NCBI RefSeq assembly: GCF_014642875.1
Contig: NZ_BMJC01000004.1
Coordinates: forward strand, 108,017 to 172,016
DNA: 64,000 bases
From: Puia dinghuensis
GTDB lineage: Bacteria; Bacteroidota; Bacteroidia; Chitinophagales; Chitinophagaceae
Direction: 5' to 3'
How positions within the stretch are numbered: position 1 is the first letter of the stretch; each line of letters opens with the position of its first letter. The position numbers and the translations under genes were made by a program. Below, piece by piece: positions 46,960-55,356 of this stretch. Under the pieces are notes generated by a model that was given only the letters and a program-made list of their open reading frames with translations, was not told the origin of the DNA and made no database searches.

Positions 46960-47733
46960 TTAAAAAGTGGTGCCGGGAGCCATCAAATCCTGTTGAATCT
47001 GAGCACTCGTCTTGCCAAATCGCCTTTCCCTACCCTGAAAATCGAGGATCGCTTCATAGAGGTTTTTCTTACGAAAGTCAGGCCAGCGAACACTGGTGAA
47101 GTACAATTCGGCATAAGCTAACTGATATAGCAGAAAATTACTAATACGATATTCGCCGCTGGTGCGGATCATCAGTTCCGGATCGGGGAAATCGCGGGTA
47201 GACAGGTATTGCTGGAGGGTATCCTGGGTGATGGCGTCGGGGTCTAACTTTTCCGTCTGAACGTCGCGGGCCAGGTTGCGGACGGCTTCGGTGAGCTCCC
47301 AGCGGCTGCTATAGCTAAGGGCCATCACCAGGTTGAGCCCGGTATTGCCGGCAGTAAATTCGAGGGCTTCTTTCAATTCCATGCTGGCATAGTCGGGGAG
47401 CATGCTCATATCGCCGATGACATGGAGGCGGATATTGTTCTTGTTTAGGGTCTCTACTTCCTTCCGGATGGTCTCTACCAGCAATTCCATCAGGCCGGTG
47501 ACCTCATAAGCGGGACGGTCCCAGTTCTCGGTGGAGAAGGCATAGAGAGTGAGATAGCCGATGCCCAGTTCGGCGCAGCCTTCGACAATGTCGCGGACGC
47601 TTTCAACTCCATGAAAATGACCGAATAACCTGTCCTGCCCTTTTTCCTGGGCCCAACGTCCGTTGCCGTCCATAATTATTGCAATATGGCGGGGGAGCTT
47701 TTTCAGATCGATCTCTTCCTTCAGCACGTCCAT
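46960..47733 (-). CDS. uppS: Isoprenyl transferase (undecaprenyl diphosphate synthase)
   Basis: The 257-residue cis-prenyltransferase makes the C55 lipid carrier for peptidoglycan and O-antigen. Motifs are HIAIIMDGNGRWA, GHFHGVESVRDIV, LYAFSTENWDRP and a C-terminal RTSGEYRISNFLLYQLAYAELYF, the Arg-Ile-Ser-Asn-Phe signature. I start at ATG 47733 (MDVLKEEIDLKKLPRHIAI). It is between porG and bamA. Confidence 0.96.
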   Translation of the reverse strand: MDVLKEEIDLKKLPRHIAIIMDGNGRWAQEKGQDRLFGHFHGVESVRDIVEGCAELGIGYLTLYAFSTENWDRPAYEVTGLMELLVETIRKEVETLNKNNIRLHVIGDMSMLPDYASMELKEALEFTAGNTGLNLVMALSYSSRWELTEAVRNLARDVQTEKLDPDAITQDTLQQYLSTRDFPDPELMIRTSGEYRISNFLLYQLAYAELYFTSVRWPDFRKKNLYEAILDFQGRERRFGKTSAQIQQDLMAPGTTF

Positions 47734-47796
47734 AAATAGAAGGCATTTTTGGGGCACAAAGATATGATTTTTGTGCTTGGCCGGGTTAAAAATACC

Positions 47797-48654
47797 TTAG
47801 AGGCCGCGGGTATCGGGGCATTTATAGCCCATCAGGTTAAAAGTAAGGAAGACTTGACCGGTCATATAGCTGTCTTTCAGATTGCCCGAGCCCCGCTGGC
47901 GGCCTTTGATGCCGATGGGTTCCCCGGTAGCATAGGAGCGGTCTTGCAGGGCATACCAGGTGGTCATCTGGCCATTGGGCAGGTATTGGGCCTGGGCGTC
48001 AGGCGCATAGGTTCCACCGACATCGTCGATGTAGTCGGTAGTCGTAAAGCGGTAGAGGAGTTCGACTCCCACGTTGATCCGGCGGTTGAGGTTATATTTA
48101 ACCCCTACCCCCAGCGGGAAGCATACGGCCATGCTGCCATAGGGTTTCCGGTCGGGATAGAGCGACGAACCCTGGCCTTCCGTCCCAAGCGGGCGTAAAT
48201 AGACCTTTTGCCCCTGGTAATAGGTGTAGGGATCAAAATTAAAGACGCCTATACCAAGGGTGATATACGGAGTAAAGCGATAGTTTTCGCTGCCGGGTAC
48301 GAATTTGAAGAAATTGAAATCGCCTTGGAGCGTCAGCTCCCAGATGTTGGTATTGAAACTGAGATTGCGGCGAGACATGAACTCATTATTGGAGTTGTAT
48401 TTGTCGGAATAGGCCAGGAAGGCATAGCTTCCCGCAATGCGGGCGGCCACATAATTGCCAAACTGCTTCCGGAAGAAAACGCTGGCTGCCAGGTTCGGCG
48501 TATTGAACCGCGGATTGGGATTAAGGTCGCCAAAATACTGCGACGCCCCTACCGAGATGCCGATCTCCCCTTCATGAACAATAGCCTGCTCCTGCGCAGA
48601 AGAGCGCAAGACCGTCAAAAATACCAGTAACCCGCAGAAGAGAAGCTTTTTCAT
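47797..48654 (-). CDS. porG: DUF6089 outer-membrane protein, PorG candidate
   Basis: The 285-residue protein has a signal peptide (MKKLLFCGLLVFLTVLRSSAQ) and an eight-strand-like barrel (GEIGISVGASQYFGDLNPN, VAARIAGSYAFLAYSDKYN, PLGVGVKYNLNRRINVGVELLYRFT). DUF6089 proteins include PorG, an outer-membrane part of the type IX secretion system that contacts the PorK/PorN rings. The position between nadK and uppS-bamA matches that of PorG in Porphyromonas, as I recall it. The symbol rests on family plus position. Confidence 0.75.
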   Translation of the reverse strand: MKKLLFCGLLVFLTVLRSSAQEQAIVHEGEIGISVGASQYFGDLNPNPRFNTPNLAASVFFRKQFGNYVAARIAGSYAFLAYSDKYNSNNEFMSRRNLSFNTNIWELTLQGDFNFFKFVPGSENYRFTPYITLGIGVFNFDPYTYYQGQKVYLRPLGTEGQGSSLYPDRKPYGSMAVCFPLGVGVKYNLNRRINVGVELLYRFTTTDYIDDVGGTYAPDAQAQYLPNGQMTTWYALQDRSYATGEPIGIKGRQRGSGNLKDSYMTGQVFLTFNLMGYKCPDTRGL

Positions 48655-48720
48655 AAAAAATAGAATAATACGGAACGTACGAGATTAGGGCTTTCGTTTG
48701 TTGTGTTCGTCATGGATATG

Positions 48721-49620
48721 TTAAAATTTGTTCTCACCCTCACTATTCCGGGTGTCCAGCCCCCAGGAAAGCTTGGTCCTCAGGGTCTGGAGGAAATTGT
48801 TCTCATTCAGCCGGATCAGACTAAGGGTAAAGGCTTCGCTACGCACCGCCAGCTGGACTTGTTTGTCCACGATCTCCTTCCGGGAATCCAGGACGCAGAT
48901 GAAATTTTCCGCGCGGCCTTCCACCTCGAAGGAAATGATATTATTATCCGGTACTACAATGGGACGGACGTTGAGGTTGTGTGGCGCTACAGGCGTGATG
49001 ACAAAACTTGCAGAGTCGGGGAAAACGACGGGACCGCTGCAGCTCAGCGAATAACCCGTAGACCCCGTCGGAGTAGCTACGATGAGACCATCCGCCCAAT
49101 AAGTATTCAAAAACTCCCCGTTGAGATAAGTATGAATCTTGATCATCGGGGAGGTATCGGTCTTATGGATAGCAAATTCGTTGAGGCCGTAGGGTACTTC
49201 GCCAAACAGCGGCCTGTTGGCGTCGAGATGGATGAGGGAGCGTTTATCCACCACAAAAGTGCGGTTGACCAGCGCTGTGACGGCTGAAGACAGTTCTTCC
49301 TTACCGATGCTGGCGAGAAACCCCAGTCTTCCGAAGTTGATGCCCAGTACGGGGATATTCTTGTCGCGCACCAGCGTCACCGTATCCAACAGGGTGCCGT
49401 CACCGCCCAGGCTGATAAGGAATTCGATGGAATCGTCGAGATCGTCGGATTCCAGGAAGGATTCGATGCCGTCCGGCAGGACAAAAGAAGACCCTAACTT
49501 TTCCAGGAAAGGCTCGTGGATCACGGGCTGCAGGTGCTGCCGGATCAGTTCGTCGAAGAGTCGTTGTACGCCGCTCTGTACTTCATAATCTATCGCCCGG
49601 CTATATATTGCTACTTTCAT
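48721..49620 (-). CDS. nadK: NAD kinase
   Basis: The 299-residue enzyme phosphorylates NAD to NADP. Diagnostic motifs are SLGGDGTLLDTV (Gly-Gly-Asp-Gly), NFGRLGFLA, and the NE/D-TGSTGYSLSCSGP region. It sits in the envelope cluster between a POTRA-barrel gene and porG, the order seen in other Bacteroidetes. Confidence 0.96.
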   Translation of the reverse strand: MKVAIYSRAIDYEVQSGVQRLFDELIRQHLQPVIHEPFLEKLGSSFVLPDGIESFLESDDLDDSIEFLISLGGDGTLLDTVTLVRDKNIPVLGINFGRLGFLASIGKEELSSAVTALVNRTFVVDKRSLIHLDANRPLFGEVPYGLNEFAIHKTDTSPMIKIHTYLNGEFLNTYWADGLIVATPTGSTGYSLSCSGPVVFPDSASFVITPVAPHNLNVRPIVVPDNNIISFEVEGRAENFICVLDSRKEIVDKQVQLAVRSEAFTLSLIRLNENNFLQTLRTKLSWGLDTRNSEGENKF

Positions 49621-49682
49621 TTGGAGTTAAAGTCTTTTCAATGGTCAAATGCAGTCGGCTGCGCCTCGTGCCATTATTATTA

Positions 49683-51071
49683 TTAAAAATCATTACGGAT
49701 ATGTAAAAATAGCCCGTTTTGGCCTAATTGATTAAAGCTATAATCGAACTTGAAGCTTAAATCATAAAACGTAACAATATCAATCCCGAATCCGGCGGTA
49801 TACAGCAGCTGGTTGACAAGGGAATTGGCCTTGAAATCCCTGTTATAGGCATAGCCGCAATCGGAAAAGGCGGTAGCGTAGATGTGAATGGGGATATGGT
49901 CGAAGGAGACGTTGTGGGTGAAGGGGATATCGAAATGGAATAGTTGGTGGAAAAGCGTGTTCCTGATGACGCCGCCGGCCGTGCCATCGATGACATAGCG
50001 ATCGAGCCCGCGCAGGTACAGGTCGCCATAGCCTAAGAGGCTCTGATCATAAAAAGGCTGGCTCAACGGCAACTTCACAACACCGATGCTTTGGACGCCA
50101 AACCACCATTTTCTCGCCAGCGGCCAGCTCCTGGTAAGCCTGGCGGACCATTGCCAAAGGTTCATATCCCTGTCGATGCCGCGCCGGGTGAGGCTGCTCT
50201 CGAAGATGATGCCATCGAGTGGATAGGATACATAATCGACATCGGTATAATTGAAGGTATAGGTCAATTCCGGGTAAACGAGGCTTCGCTTCCCATTGCT
50301 GAAATAATGAGGGTTCCAGACGGCAACCGCACTATCGATGGAAGTGGACACGACGTTGCCGTTTACCGTGTGGCGAACCTTGAGTCCGGGCCGATAAAAA
50401 TAACGGGCGGAAAAAGATAGTTGACGAGTAAGGTATTTTCCCGCATAGGGAATGGTGTCGGAATTGATGAACCCCTGGGTATTATTGACGGTGAGGACAT
50501 CCACCTCCCGCAGCTGTGCGAAGTTGAATCCAAATCCAAACCCCTGTTTGAGGGCATTGTCCGCATAGGGTTGGTTGTAATAGAGCTCGAACTGCCGGGT
50601 ATAGCCGGTGATGAGCCAGGCGGTGAGGTTGTCGTTGCGCCCCGTAAAATTATAATGGGCAAACTTCCCGCCATAATTCACCCGGCTGAGGCTGTAATTT
50701 TTTTGCGCCCAGGCGCTGATATTGCGATCTACGGGTTTGAAGTAGGGCAGGGGAAAGATATACCAGCGTTCTTTTACATCTATCTCCACATCGACAGTAT
50801 AGCCTCTGAAGTCTTTTGCAAAGATGATCACCTCGTTGAAAAGATGGGTGTTGATGAGGCGGTCGTGAGCCGTCCGGAAGGCATTTACCAGGTTGTTCAG
50901 GGTTAGAGTATCCCCGCTTTTGAAGGAAAGTTCGCGCCTGATAATATAGTTCTTTGTTTTTTTGTTGCCGGTTACGATGATCTGGCCGACAACGCAGGGA
51001 ATTTGAGCAAGGGTGGGAAGGGCAAAAAAAAGGGGAAGGAAAAGCAAGAGATATTTCCGGCCGGAAGGCAT
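49683..51071 (-). CDS. POTRA-domain outer-membrane protein, BamA/TamA-like
   Basis: The 462-residue protein has a signal peptide (MPSGRKYLLLFLPLFFALPTLAQ), one clear POTRA domain (about 27-120: VGQIIVTGNKKTKNYIIRRELSFKSGD...FNEVIIFAKDF...VDVKERW) and then a barrel (about 150-462). It is much shorter than BamA and may be a surface-antigen-type Omp85 member. Its ATG overlaps the stop of the CBS protein gene by one base (TGATG), so the two are translationally coupled. Confidence 0.8.
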   Translation of the reverse strand: MPSGRKYLLLFLPLFFALPTLAQIPCVVGQIIVTGNKKTKNYIIRRELSFKSGDTLTLNNLVNAFRTAHDRLINTHLFNEVIIFAKDFRGYTVDVEIDVKERWYIFPLPYFKPVDRNISAWAQKNYSLSRVNYGGKFAHYNFTGRNDNLTAWLITGYTRQFELYYNQPYADNALKQGFGFGFNFAQLREVDVLTVNNTQGFINSDTIPYAGKYLTRQLSFSARYFYRPGLKVRHTVNGNVVSTSIDSAVAVWNPHYFSNGKRSLVYPELTYTFNYTDVDYVSYPLDGIIFESSLTRRGIDRDMNLWQWSARLTRSWPLARKWWFGVQSIGVVKLPLSQPFYDQSLLGYGDLYLRGLDRYVIDGTAGGVIRNTLFHQLFHFDIPFTHNVSFDHIPIHIYATAFSDCGYAYNRDFKANSLVNQLLYTAGFGIDIVTFYDLSFKFDYSFNQLGQNGLFLHIRNDF

Positions 51072-51733
51072 CAGATATTCAGGTAGTTCATCAGGTGGTC
51101 GTAGTTGGTGCGCAATTCATTTTCATACAACTCTTCTCCGAAATAGTATTTTACCTGGTATTCATAGCGTTGAAAAGTAGCGACGATATCCGAGATCTCC
51201 GCCTTATTGATGCGAAGCGTGATATAGAAATTACCGGAAGGCGCATCTGCGAAGGTATTGAGCTGGATTATCTGGGCATCGTTGGTTTCGACCAGTTTGC
51301 TGATCTCGGTGAAGGAAAAGCTCACCTTCTCCATCTCCAGGACGATGATACCCCCCAGGTCGTTGACGCCGGTGGTGCGGCCCAGCTGCTTTAACAGATC
51401 GGTTGCGATGATGGCGCCGGCATACTCGGATTCCCCGTTGATCACCGGGATAAGCGTGAGACCGTTCTCGTTGACCAGCTGTACGGCTTCGTAGAAAAAG
51501 GCGTCGGCGTGTGCGGCAATGCGGGAGAAACCAGGCTGCAGCTGTGCCAGCAGGATGTTGTCATCCTCCACATTCAGCAGATCGTCCTCACTGACCAGTC
51601 CAGCCAATTTGTCTTCTACCACCACCGGAAGATGGGTTACGTGGAAGTCCGCCATCAGATCGAGCGCCTGAGAGACGGGGTCATTCAGATGAAGAGAAGG
51701 GATGGCGGCGGATATGATCTCTTTGTTTAACAA
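51071..51733 (-). CDS. CBS domain protein
   Basis: The 220-residue protein has a pair of CBS domains in about residues 5-130 (LHLNDPVSQALDLMADFHVTHLPVVVEDKLAGLVSEDDLL and TLIPVINGESEYAGAIIATDLL) and an ACT-like region at about 138-210. CBS pairs bind adenine nucleotides and sense energy state. The target here is unknown. It is coupled to the POTRA-barrel gene by a one-base overlap and lies 31 bases downstream of the hydrolase gene. Confidence 0.87.
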   Translation of the reverse strand: MLNKEIISAAIPSLHLNDPVSQALDLMADFHVTHLPVVVEDKLAGLVSEDDLLNVEDDNILLAQLQPGFSRIAAHADAFFYEAVQLVNENGLTLIPVINGESEYAGAIIATDLLKQLGRTTGVNDLGGIIVLEMEKVSFSFTEISKLVETNDAQIIQLNTFADAPSGNFYITLRINKAEISDIVATFQRYEYQVKYYFGEELYENELRTNYDHLMNYLNI

Positions 51734-51764
51734 GCAGGGTGTTTTATACTATAGACGAGAAAAA

Positions 51765-52541
51765 TCATGCTACTGCTGCCGGTTCGTTCAAATTTCGCAA
51801 AAATTTAAGCAAAAGCGTATTGAACTCTTCCGGCCTTTCCATCATCGGCGCATGTCCACATTTGTCAATAAAATGCAGCTCGCTGTTGGGGATCAGTTTG
51901 TGAAACTGCTCCGCAACAAAGGGTGGGGTAATCGTATCATTGTTCCCCCAGATCAACAAAGTAGGCTGCTTAATCTGGCTCACTTCCTCGCCAAGGTTAT
52001 TGCGGATGGCATTCTTGGCAAGCTGGATGATCTTGATGGCTTTCATCCGGACATTTACCGTTTCGTACAATTCGTCCACAAGCTCCTTGGTGGCCATCTT
52101 TGGATCATAGAAGGTTAATTCCGTCTTTTTCCGGATATATTCATAATCTCCCCTTTTGGGATAGGTGTCTCCCATACCGCTTTCAAACAGACCGGAACTG
52201 CCGGTGAGGATGAGGGATTTGATCCGTTCGGGGTGCCTGAGGACATACATCAGCCCGACATGCCCGCCCAGGGAATTTCCCAGCAGATTGATCTCTTTGT
52301 AGTCGCGATATTCGATAAACTTATGGAGGAATTTTTCCAGGCCGCCGACAGTCGTATGTAACAAATCCAGGTCAAGCAAAGGCAATATCGGCACCACGAC
52401 CTTGTGGGTGTGGCGGAAAGATTCGATCTGACCGGTGAAGTTACTCAACGCCCCAAACAAACCGTGTAATAGTAAAAGCGGCTCGCCTTGCCCTTCCTCG
52501 ATGAATCTGAACTTTTCTTCTTGTTTGATTTCGTATTGCAT
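51765..52541 (-). CDS. Alpha/beta hydrolase
   Basis: The 258-residue enzyme has the nucleophile elbow LGNSLGGHVGL (Gly-x-Ser-x-Gly), LLLHGLFGALSNF near the N-terminus, the acid in WGNNDTITPP and the His in DKCGHAPMMERPEEFN. It probably hydrolyses esters or related bonds in the cytoplasm; the substrate is unknown. It belongs to the minus-strand envelope gene run but its link to it is unclear. Confidence 0.9.
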   Translation of the reverse strand: MQYEIKQEEKFRFIEEGQGEPLLLLHGLFGALSNFTGQIESFRHTHKVVVPILPLLDLDLLHTTVGGLEKFLHKFIEYRDYKEINLLGNSLGGHVGLMYVLRHPERIKSLILTGSSGLFESGMGDTYPKRGDYEYIRKKTELTFYDPKMATKELVDELYETVNVRMKAIKIIQLAKNAIRNNLGEEVSQIKQPTLLIWGNNDTITPPFVAEQFHKLIPNSELHFIDKCGHAPMMERPEEFNTLLLKFLRNLNEPAAVA

Positions 52542-52639
52542 CAGCTAATAAGATTCTTTCCCAGTAATTAACCGCTAAAATAAACGATTTAACCCAAAAA
52601 AAAACAGGTCAACTATAACCGATCATCAGTCAAAAGGTT

Positions 52640-53173
52640 TTATAGTTTGTTGCCTATCTGCCCAAAAAAGTCCTCTAATTCAACGAACATTCCTTCGAAC
52701 CAGGGGACAAATTTACCAAATTCGTCAATTGTGATACGCCCCAGGGGCCGAATATAGGGGTATGTCACAGAGGCAGAAAGGGTGTGGGGAGAGAGGAGAT
52801 GGACCTGTACCGCATAGAAAAGCAGGACGCTGAGGGTAGCAATATAGAGAAAAGCGTAGAGAAGCACGCCAAACAGCTTGTTCAACCAGCCCATCATCGC
52901 CAGGTCGACGGCCTTTTCGATGAGTTTGGCGATGGCGCGCAGTCCCAGGACAACGGCCAGGAAAACAAGCAGAAAAGCCAACACCGGCAACCAGCGCGAT
53001 GGCAGGTGCATGTGAGATTTCCCATAAACGGCTACCACTGCCGAGAGCTTGATGGCTGCGGCAATGCCGATGATCCATGCTACCGCAGAGACGATGGCAA
53101 TAATGAAGCCATGCCTCAGGCCCCTGAGAATAGCCAGGAGCAGAAAGATGAGGAGCAGGACATCGATTGCCAT
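52640..53173 (-). CDS. CvpA family membrane protein
   Basis: The 177-residue protein has four hydrophobic segments and the CvpA layout (DVLLLIFLLLAILRGLRHGFIIAIVSAVAWIIG, then two more pairs of helices). CvpA proteins have been tied to colicin V production, envelope stress and biofilms. Its ATG overlaps the yqeY-like stop by one base (TAATG), so it is probably translated by coupling. Confidence 0.85.
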   Translation of the reverse strand: MAIDVLLLIFLLLAILRGLRHGFIIAIVSAVAWIIGIAAAIKLSAVVAVYGKSHMHLPSRWLPVLAFLLVFLAVVLGLRAIAKLIEKAVDLAMMGWLNKLFGVLLYAFLYIATLSVLLFYAVQVHLLSPHTLSASVTYPYIRPLGRITIDEFGKFVPWFEGMFVELEDFFGQIGNKL

Positions 53174-53631
53174 TATTCCTGTTTCGACAATAGTTCTCTT
53201 GCGACGGCGTTGATCGTCTTGCCATCCGCCTGACCGGCGAGCTGTTTTGTAGCAACCCCCATCACCTTCCCGATGTCTGCGGGAGATGTTGCACCCGTCT
53301 CGGCGATGATCTTAGTCAAGGCTGCTTTCAGTGCGGCTTCATCCATCTGGCTGGGCAGGAATTTCTCTATGATCGCGATCTCCTCTTCTTCTTTTTTGGC
53401 AAGGTCTGCACGTCCTTGCTGCTGGTATATCTCCAGGGAGTCCTTGCGTTGCTTCACCAGCTTTTGCAGCAGTTTGACTTCATCGGCCTCCTTTAATTCG
53501 CCACCGGCGCCTTCAGCCGTCTTGGCCAGAATGATCGCCGCTTTGATGGCCCGGAGACCCCGCAAGGCGGCTTCGTCCTTCGCCAGCATGGCTGTTTTCA
53601 ATTGTGCCATTACATTTTGCTCTAATGCCAT
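53173..53631 (-). CDS. GatB/YqeY domain protein
   Basis: The 152-residue helical protein has a YqeY domain: KTAMLAKDEAALRGLRAIKAA, then EIAIIEKFLPSQMDEAALKAALTKIIAETGATSPADIGKVMGVATKQLAGQADGK. The domain is the tail of GatB, the tRNA-dependent amidotransferase subunit, and free-standing YqeY proteins probably bind tRNA. It is coupled to the cvpA-like gene by overlap and 11 bases downstream of gldC. Confidence 0.92.
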   Translation of the reverse strand: MALEQNVMAQLKTAMLAKDEAALRGLRAIKAAIILAKTAEGAGGELKEADEVKLLQKLVKQRKDSLEIYQQQGRADLAKKEEEEIAIIEKFLPSQMDEAALKAALTKIIAETGATSPADIGKVMGVATKQLAGQADGKTINAVARELLSKQE

Positions 53632-53642
53632 ATACTATCTTT

Positions 53643-53990
53643 TTATAGTTTGTTTGTCTTCATTTGCTGGTCGCGGAATTTTTTATAGAAGTCGCGGGCA
53701 AACTGTTTCATTTCGTTCATCAACACCGGATCCTGGGTGGCCCGTTGGTAGGTTTCCGCCATCGTCATCAGGGTCTGATAGAAAAAGTCGGCCATTTCAT
53801 CGACCATCATGTCTTTTGTCCAGAGGTCTATCCGCAGGGCTGTCTTATCGGCGCCATCCCAGAAGGCCAGCATCATCGCCTTAGCCTGGCGTGCATTTTC
53901 GGTGGCGGAGTCTGATGCATTCCAGCGGATGTCTTCGGGTACCCGGTCTCTGTCCAGGGTTACATCGATATTGATAGAGGAGGTTGTCAT
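53643..53990 (-). CDS. gldC: Gliding motility protein GldC
   Basis: The 115-residue protein begins MTTSSINIDVTLDRDRVPEDIRWNASDS and continues AKAMMLAFWDGADKTALRIDLWTKDMMVDEMADFFYQTL, the GldC pattern: a cytoplasmic protein enhancing gliding in Flavobacterium. The start is ATG 53990. It heads the run GldC-YqeY-CvpA and is the third gliding-associated gene in the window. Confidence 0.88.
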   Translation of the reverse strand: MTTSSINIDVTLDRDRVPEDIRWNASDSATENARQAKAMMLAFWDGADKTALRIDLWTKDMMVDEMADFFYQTLMTMAETYQRATQDPVLMNEMKQFARDFYKKFRDQQMKTNKL

Positions 53991-54013
53991 AAAAGTGTTT
54001 AGCAAGGCGCAAT

Positions 54014-55123
54014 TTAAATTATTTTATCGATTGCCTCCCGAACCGCCGCGGACGCTCTATCGGCGCCAAATTCCGCGATCCGCGTCAGCCCCCGTTGGAT
54101 GAGCTGGCTGCGCAGCGTCTCGTCCTTATACACCGACATGAGGTTTGCGGCCAGGGCGGCGTCATCGGCCCCATCAGCATAGATCGCGGCGTCCCCGGCC
54201 ATTTCCTGCAGGCGGGAGCCGGCCGTCAGCAGCACCGGCACGCCGGCCTTCCAGGCGTTGAGGACGGATGTTCCCAACGAGTTGCCATCAAAGAGAAAGA
54301 GGGCTGCATAGGCCCCGGCCAAAAGCCGGGCATGGGCGCGATCGCTAATGCCCGCGGAAGGCTGCCGCCAATGCACGGCTTCCCTGTATTTATAGGTGTC
54401 CAGCTTTTCCTGCAGTCCTTCGGCAGCGATGCCCGTCACCACCAGCTGCAGGTTCGAGAGCTGTCTCTTTTTGAAGAGGGAAAAGGCTTTTAACAGATGG
54501 ATCACCCCTTCTTCGCGGGCGGCGGTGACGTCGGCAAAGAAATACTCTTTTCCCTGTGCAAATTCGGCTTTGAGGCTTTCCCGGTCGACGGGGGGCAGGG
54601 GGCTGATGGCTGCCACCGGTGAAGGATATATGACCACCAGCTTATCAGCTGCTGTTTTCACCCGGGCAGTCAGCCAATCCCGGTCGCGCCCGGAAAAACA
54701 AAATACTGCTGCGGCCCGGCGCAGGCTTTCCCCGAGGCGGCCGGCATATACCGGCGGGATACCCCGGCCTCTTGTCGAATCGGCCCTTTCGGGCATCCAC
54801 AGGCATTGGGGAACAAGGGTGTCACCCGCGGCTACCCCTCCCGTCAGCATTACCAGGTTGGCCTTATGCTTTTTGGCCAGCCGCGGTATCTGCCAGTCAT
54901 ACCAGAGCCGCCATCCTATCCGCCCCGGCAAGGCCCTTTTTATAAGGAGGGTCTGGCCGGGTAGTTCGGGGAAAGAGCCGGGTGGGGTGGTTTTATCGGC
55001 CAGCAGGAGCCACTGCCAATCCCTTTCACGGGTGAGAGCGGCGGCGACAGAAAAGAGGAGACGGCTTTTTTCACTATCGGGCCCGGCGAATTGGAGGGGC
55101 CGGCAGTCCAGCAGGATGAGCAT
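54014..55123 (-). CDS. Glycosyltransferase, group 1 (GT4-like)
   Basis: The 369-residue protein has a GT-B layout: an N-terminal domain (MLILLDCRPLQFAGPDSEKSR) and a C-terminal domain with LLKAFSLFKKRQLSNLQLVVTGIA, then a GNSLGTSVLNAWKAGVPVLLTAGSRLQEMAGDAAIYADG segment equal to the EX7E region of GT4 enzymes, with Glu in place. Sugar donor and acceptor are unknown. I choose ATG 55123; an upstream start adds 19 residues without homology. It has a 23-base gap to gldC. Confidence 0.85.
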   Translation of the reverse strand: MLILLDCRPLQFAGPDSEKSRLLFSVAAALTRERDWQWLLLADKTTPPGSFPELPGQTLLIKRALPGRIGWRLWYDWQIPRLAKKHKANLVMLTGGVAAGDTLVPQCLWMPERADSTRGRGIPPVYAGRLGESLRRAAAVFCFSGRDRDWLTARVKTAADKLVVIYPSPVAAISPLPPVDRESLKAEFAQGKEYFFADVTAAREEGVIHLLKAFSLFKKRQLSNLQLVVTGIAAEGLQEKLDTYKYREAVHWRQPSAGISDRAHARLLAGAYAALFLFDGNSLGTSVLNAWKAGVPVLLTAGSRLQEMAGDAAIYADGADDAALAANLMSVYKDETLRSQLIQRGLTRIAEFGADRASAAVREAIDKII

Positions 55124-55279
55124 AGGAGGCAAAGGTAGGCACGCGGACCCACTTGGGGGGAGATAAGCATTTTTATCCACAGGCGACTAAGGGTAAATTA
55201 CTCAGAATCACTTAGTTATTTGTAGTAAAGGGTTTGTAAAATGTGGTTTTTACGGTATGCCTAAATAGGGTAGTAATGC

Positions 55280-55311
55280 TTTGGCTTCGTTCTTGCTGAT
55301 GTTTAATTTTG
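55280..55311 (+). promoter_or_regulatory. Promoter of the T9SS cargo gene
   Basis: TTTG at 55280-55283, a 20-base spacer and a perfect -7 box TAATTTTG at 55304-55311. The ATG is at 55357, giving a leader of about 40 bases. The 234-base gap upstream also holds a single perfect DnaA box TTATCCACA (55173-55181). Confidence 0.6.
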
Positions 55312-55356
55312 ACTATTAATCCGTTTTAATCCGATCTACTATTAAAATTCGTGCCT

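Noticed and set aside
55173..55181. A perfect DnaA box TTATCCACA, considered as part of an origin
   Set aside because: It is single, with no cluster, no dnaA or dnaN nearby and no AT-rich unwinding region beside it. A near match at 25604 is likewise alone. rpmH-rnpA without dnaA is also not evidence for oriC here.
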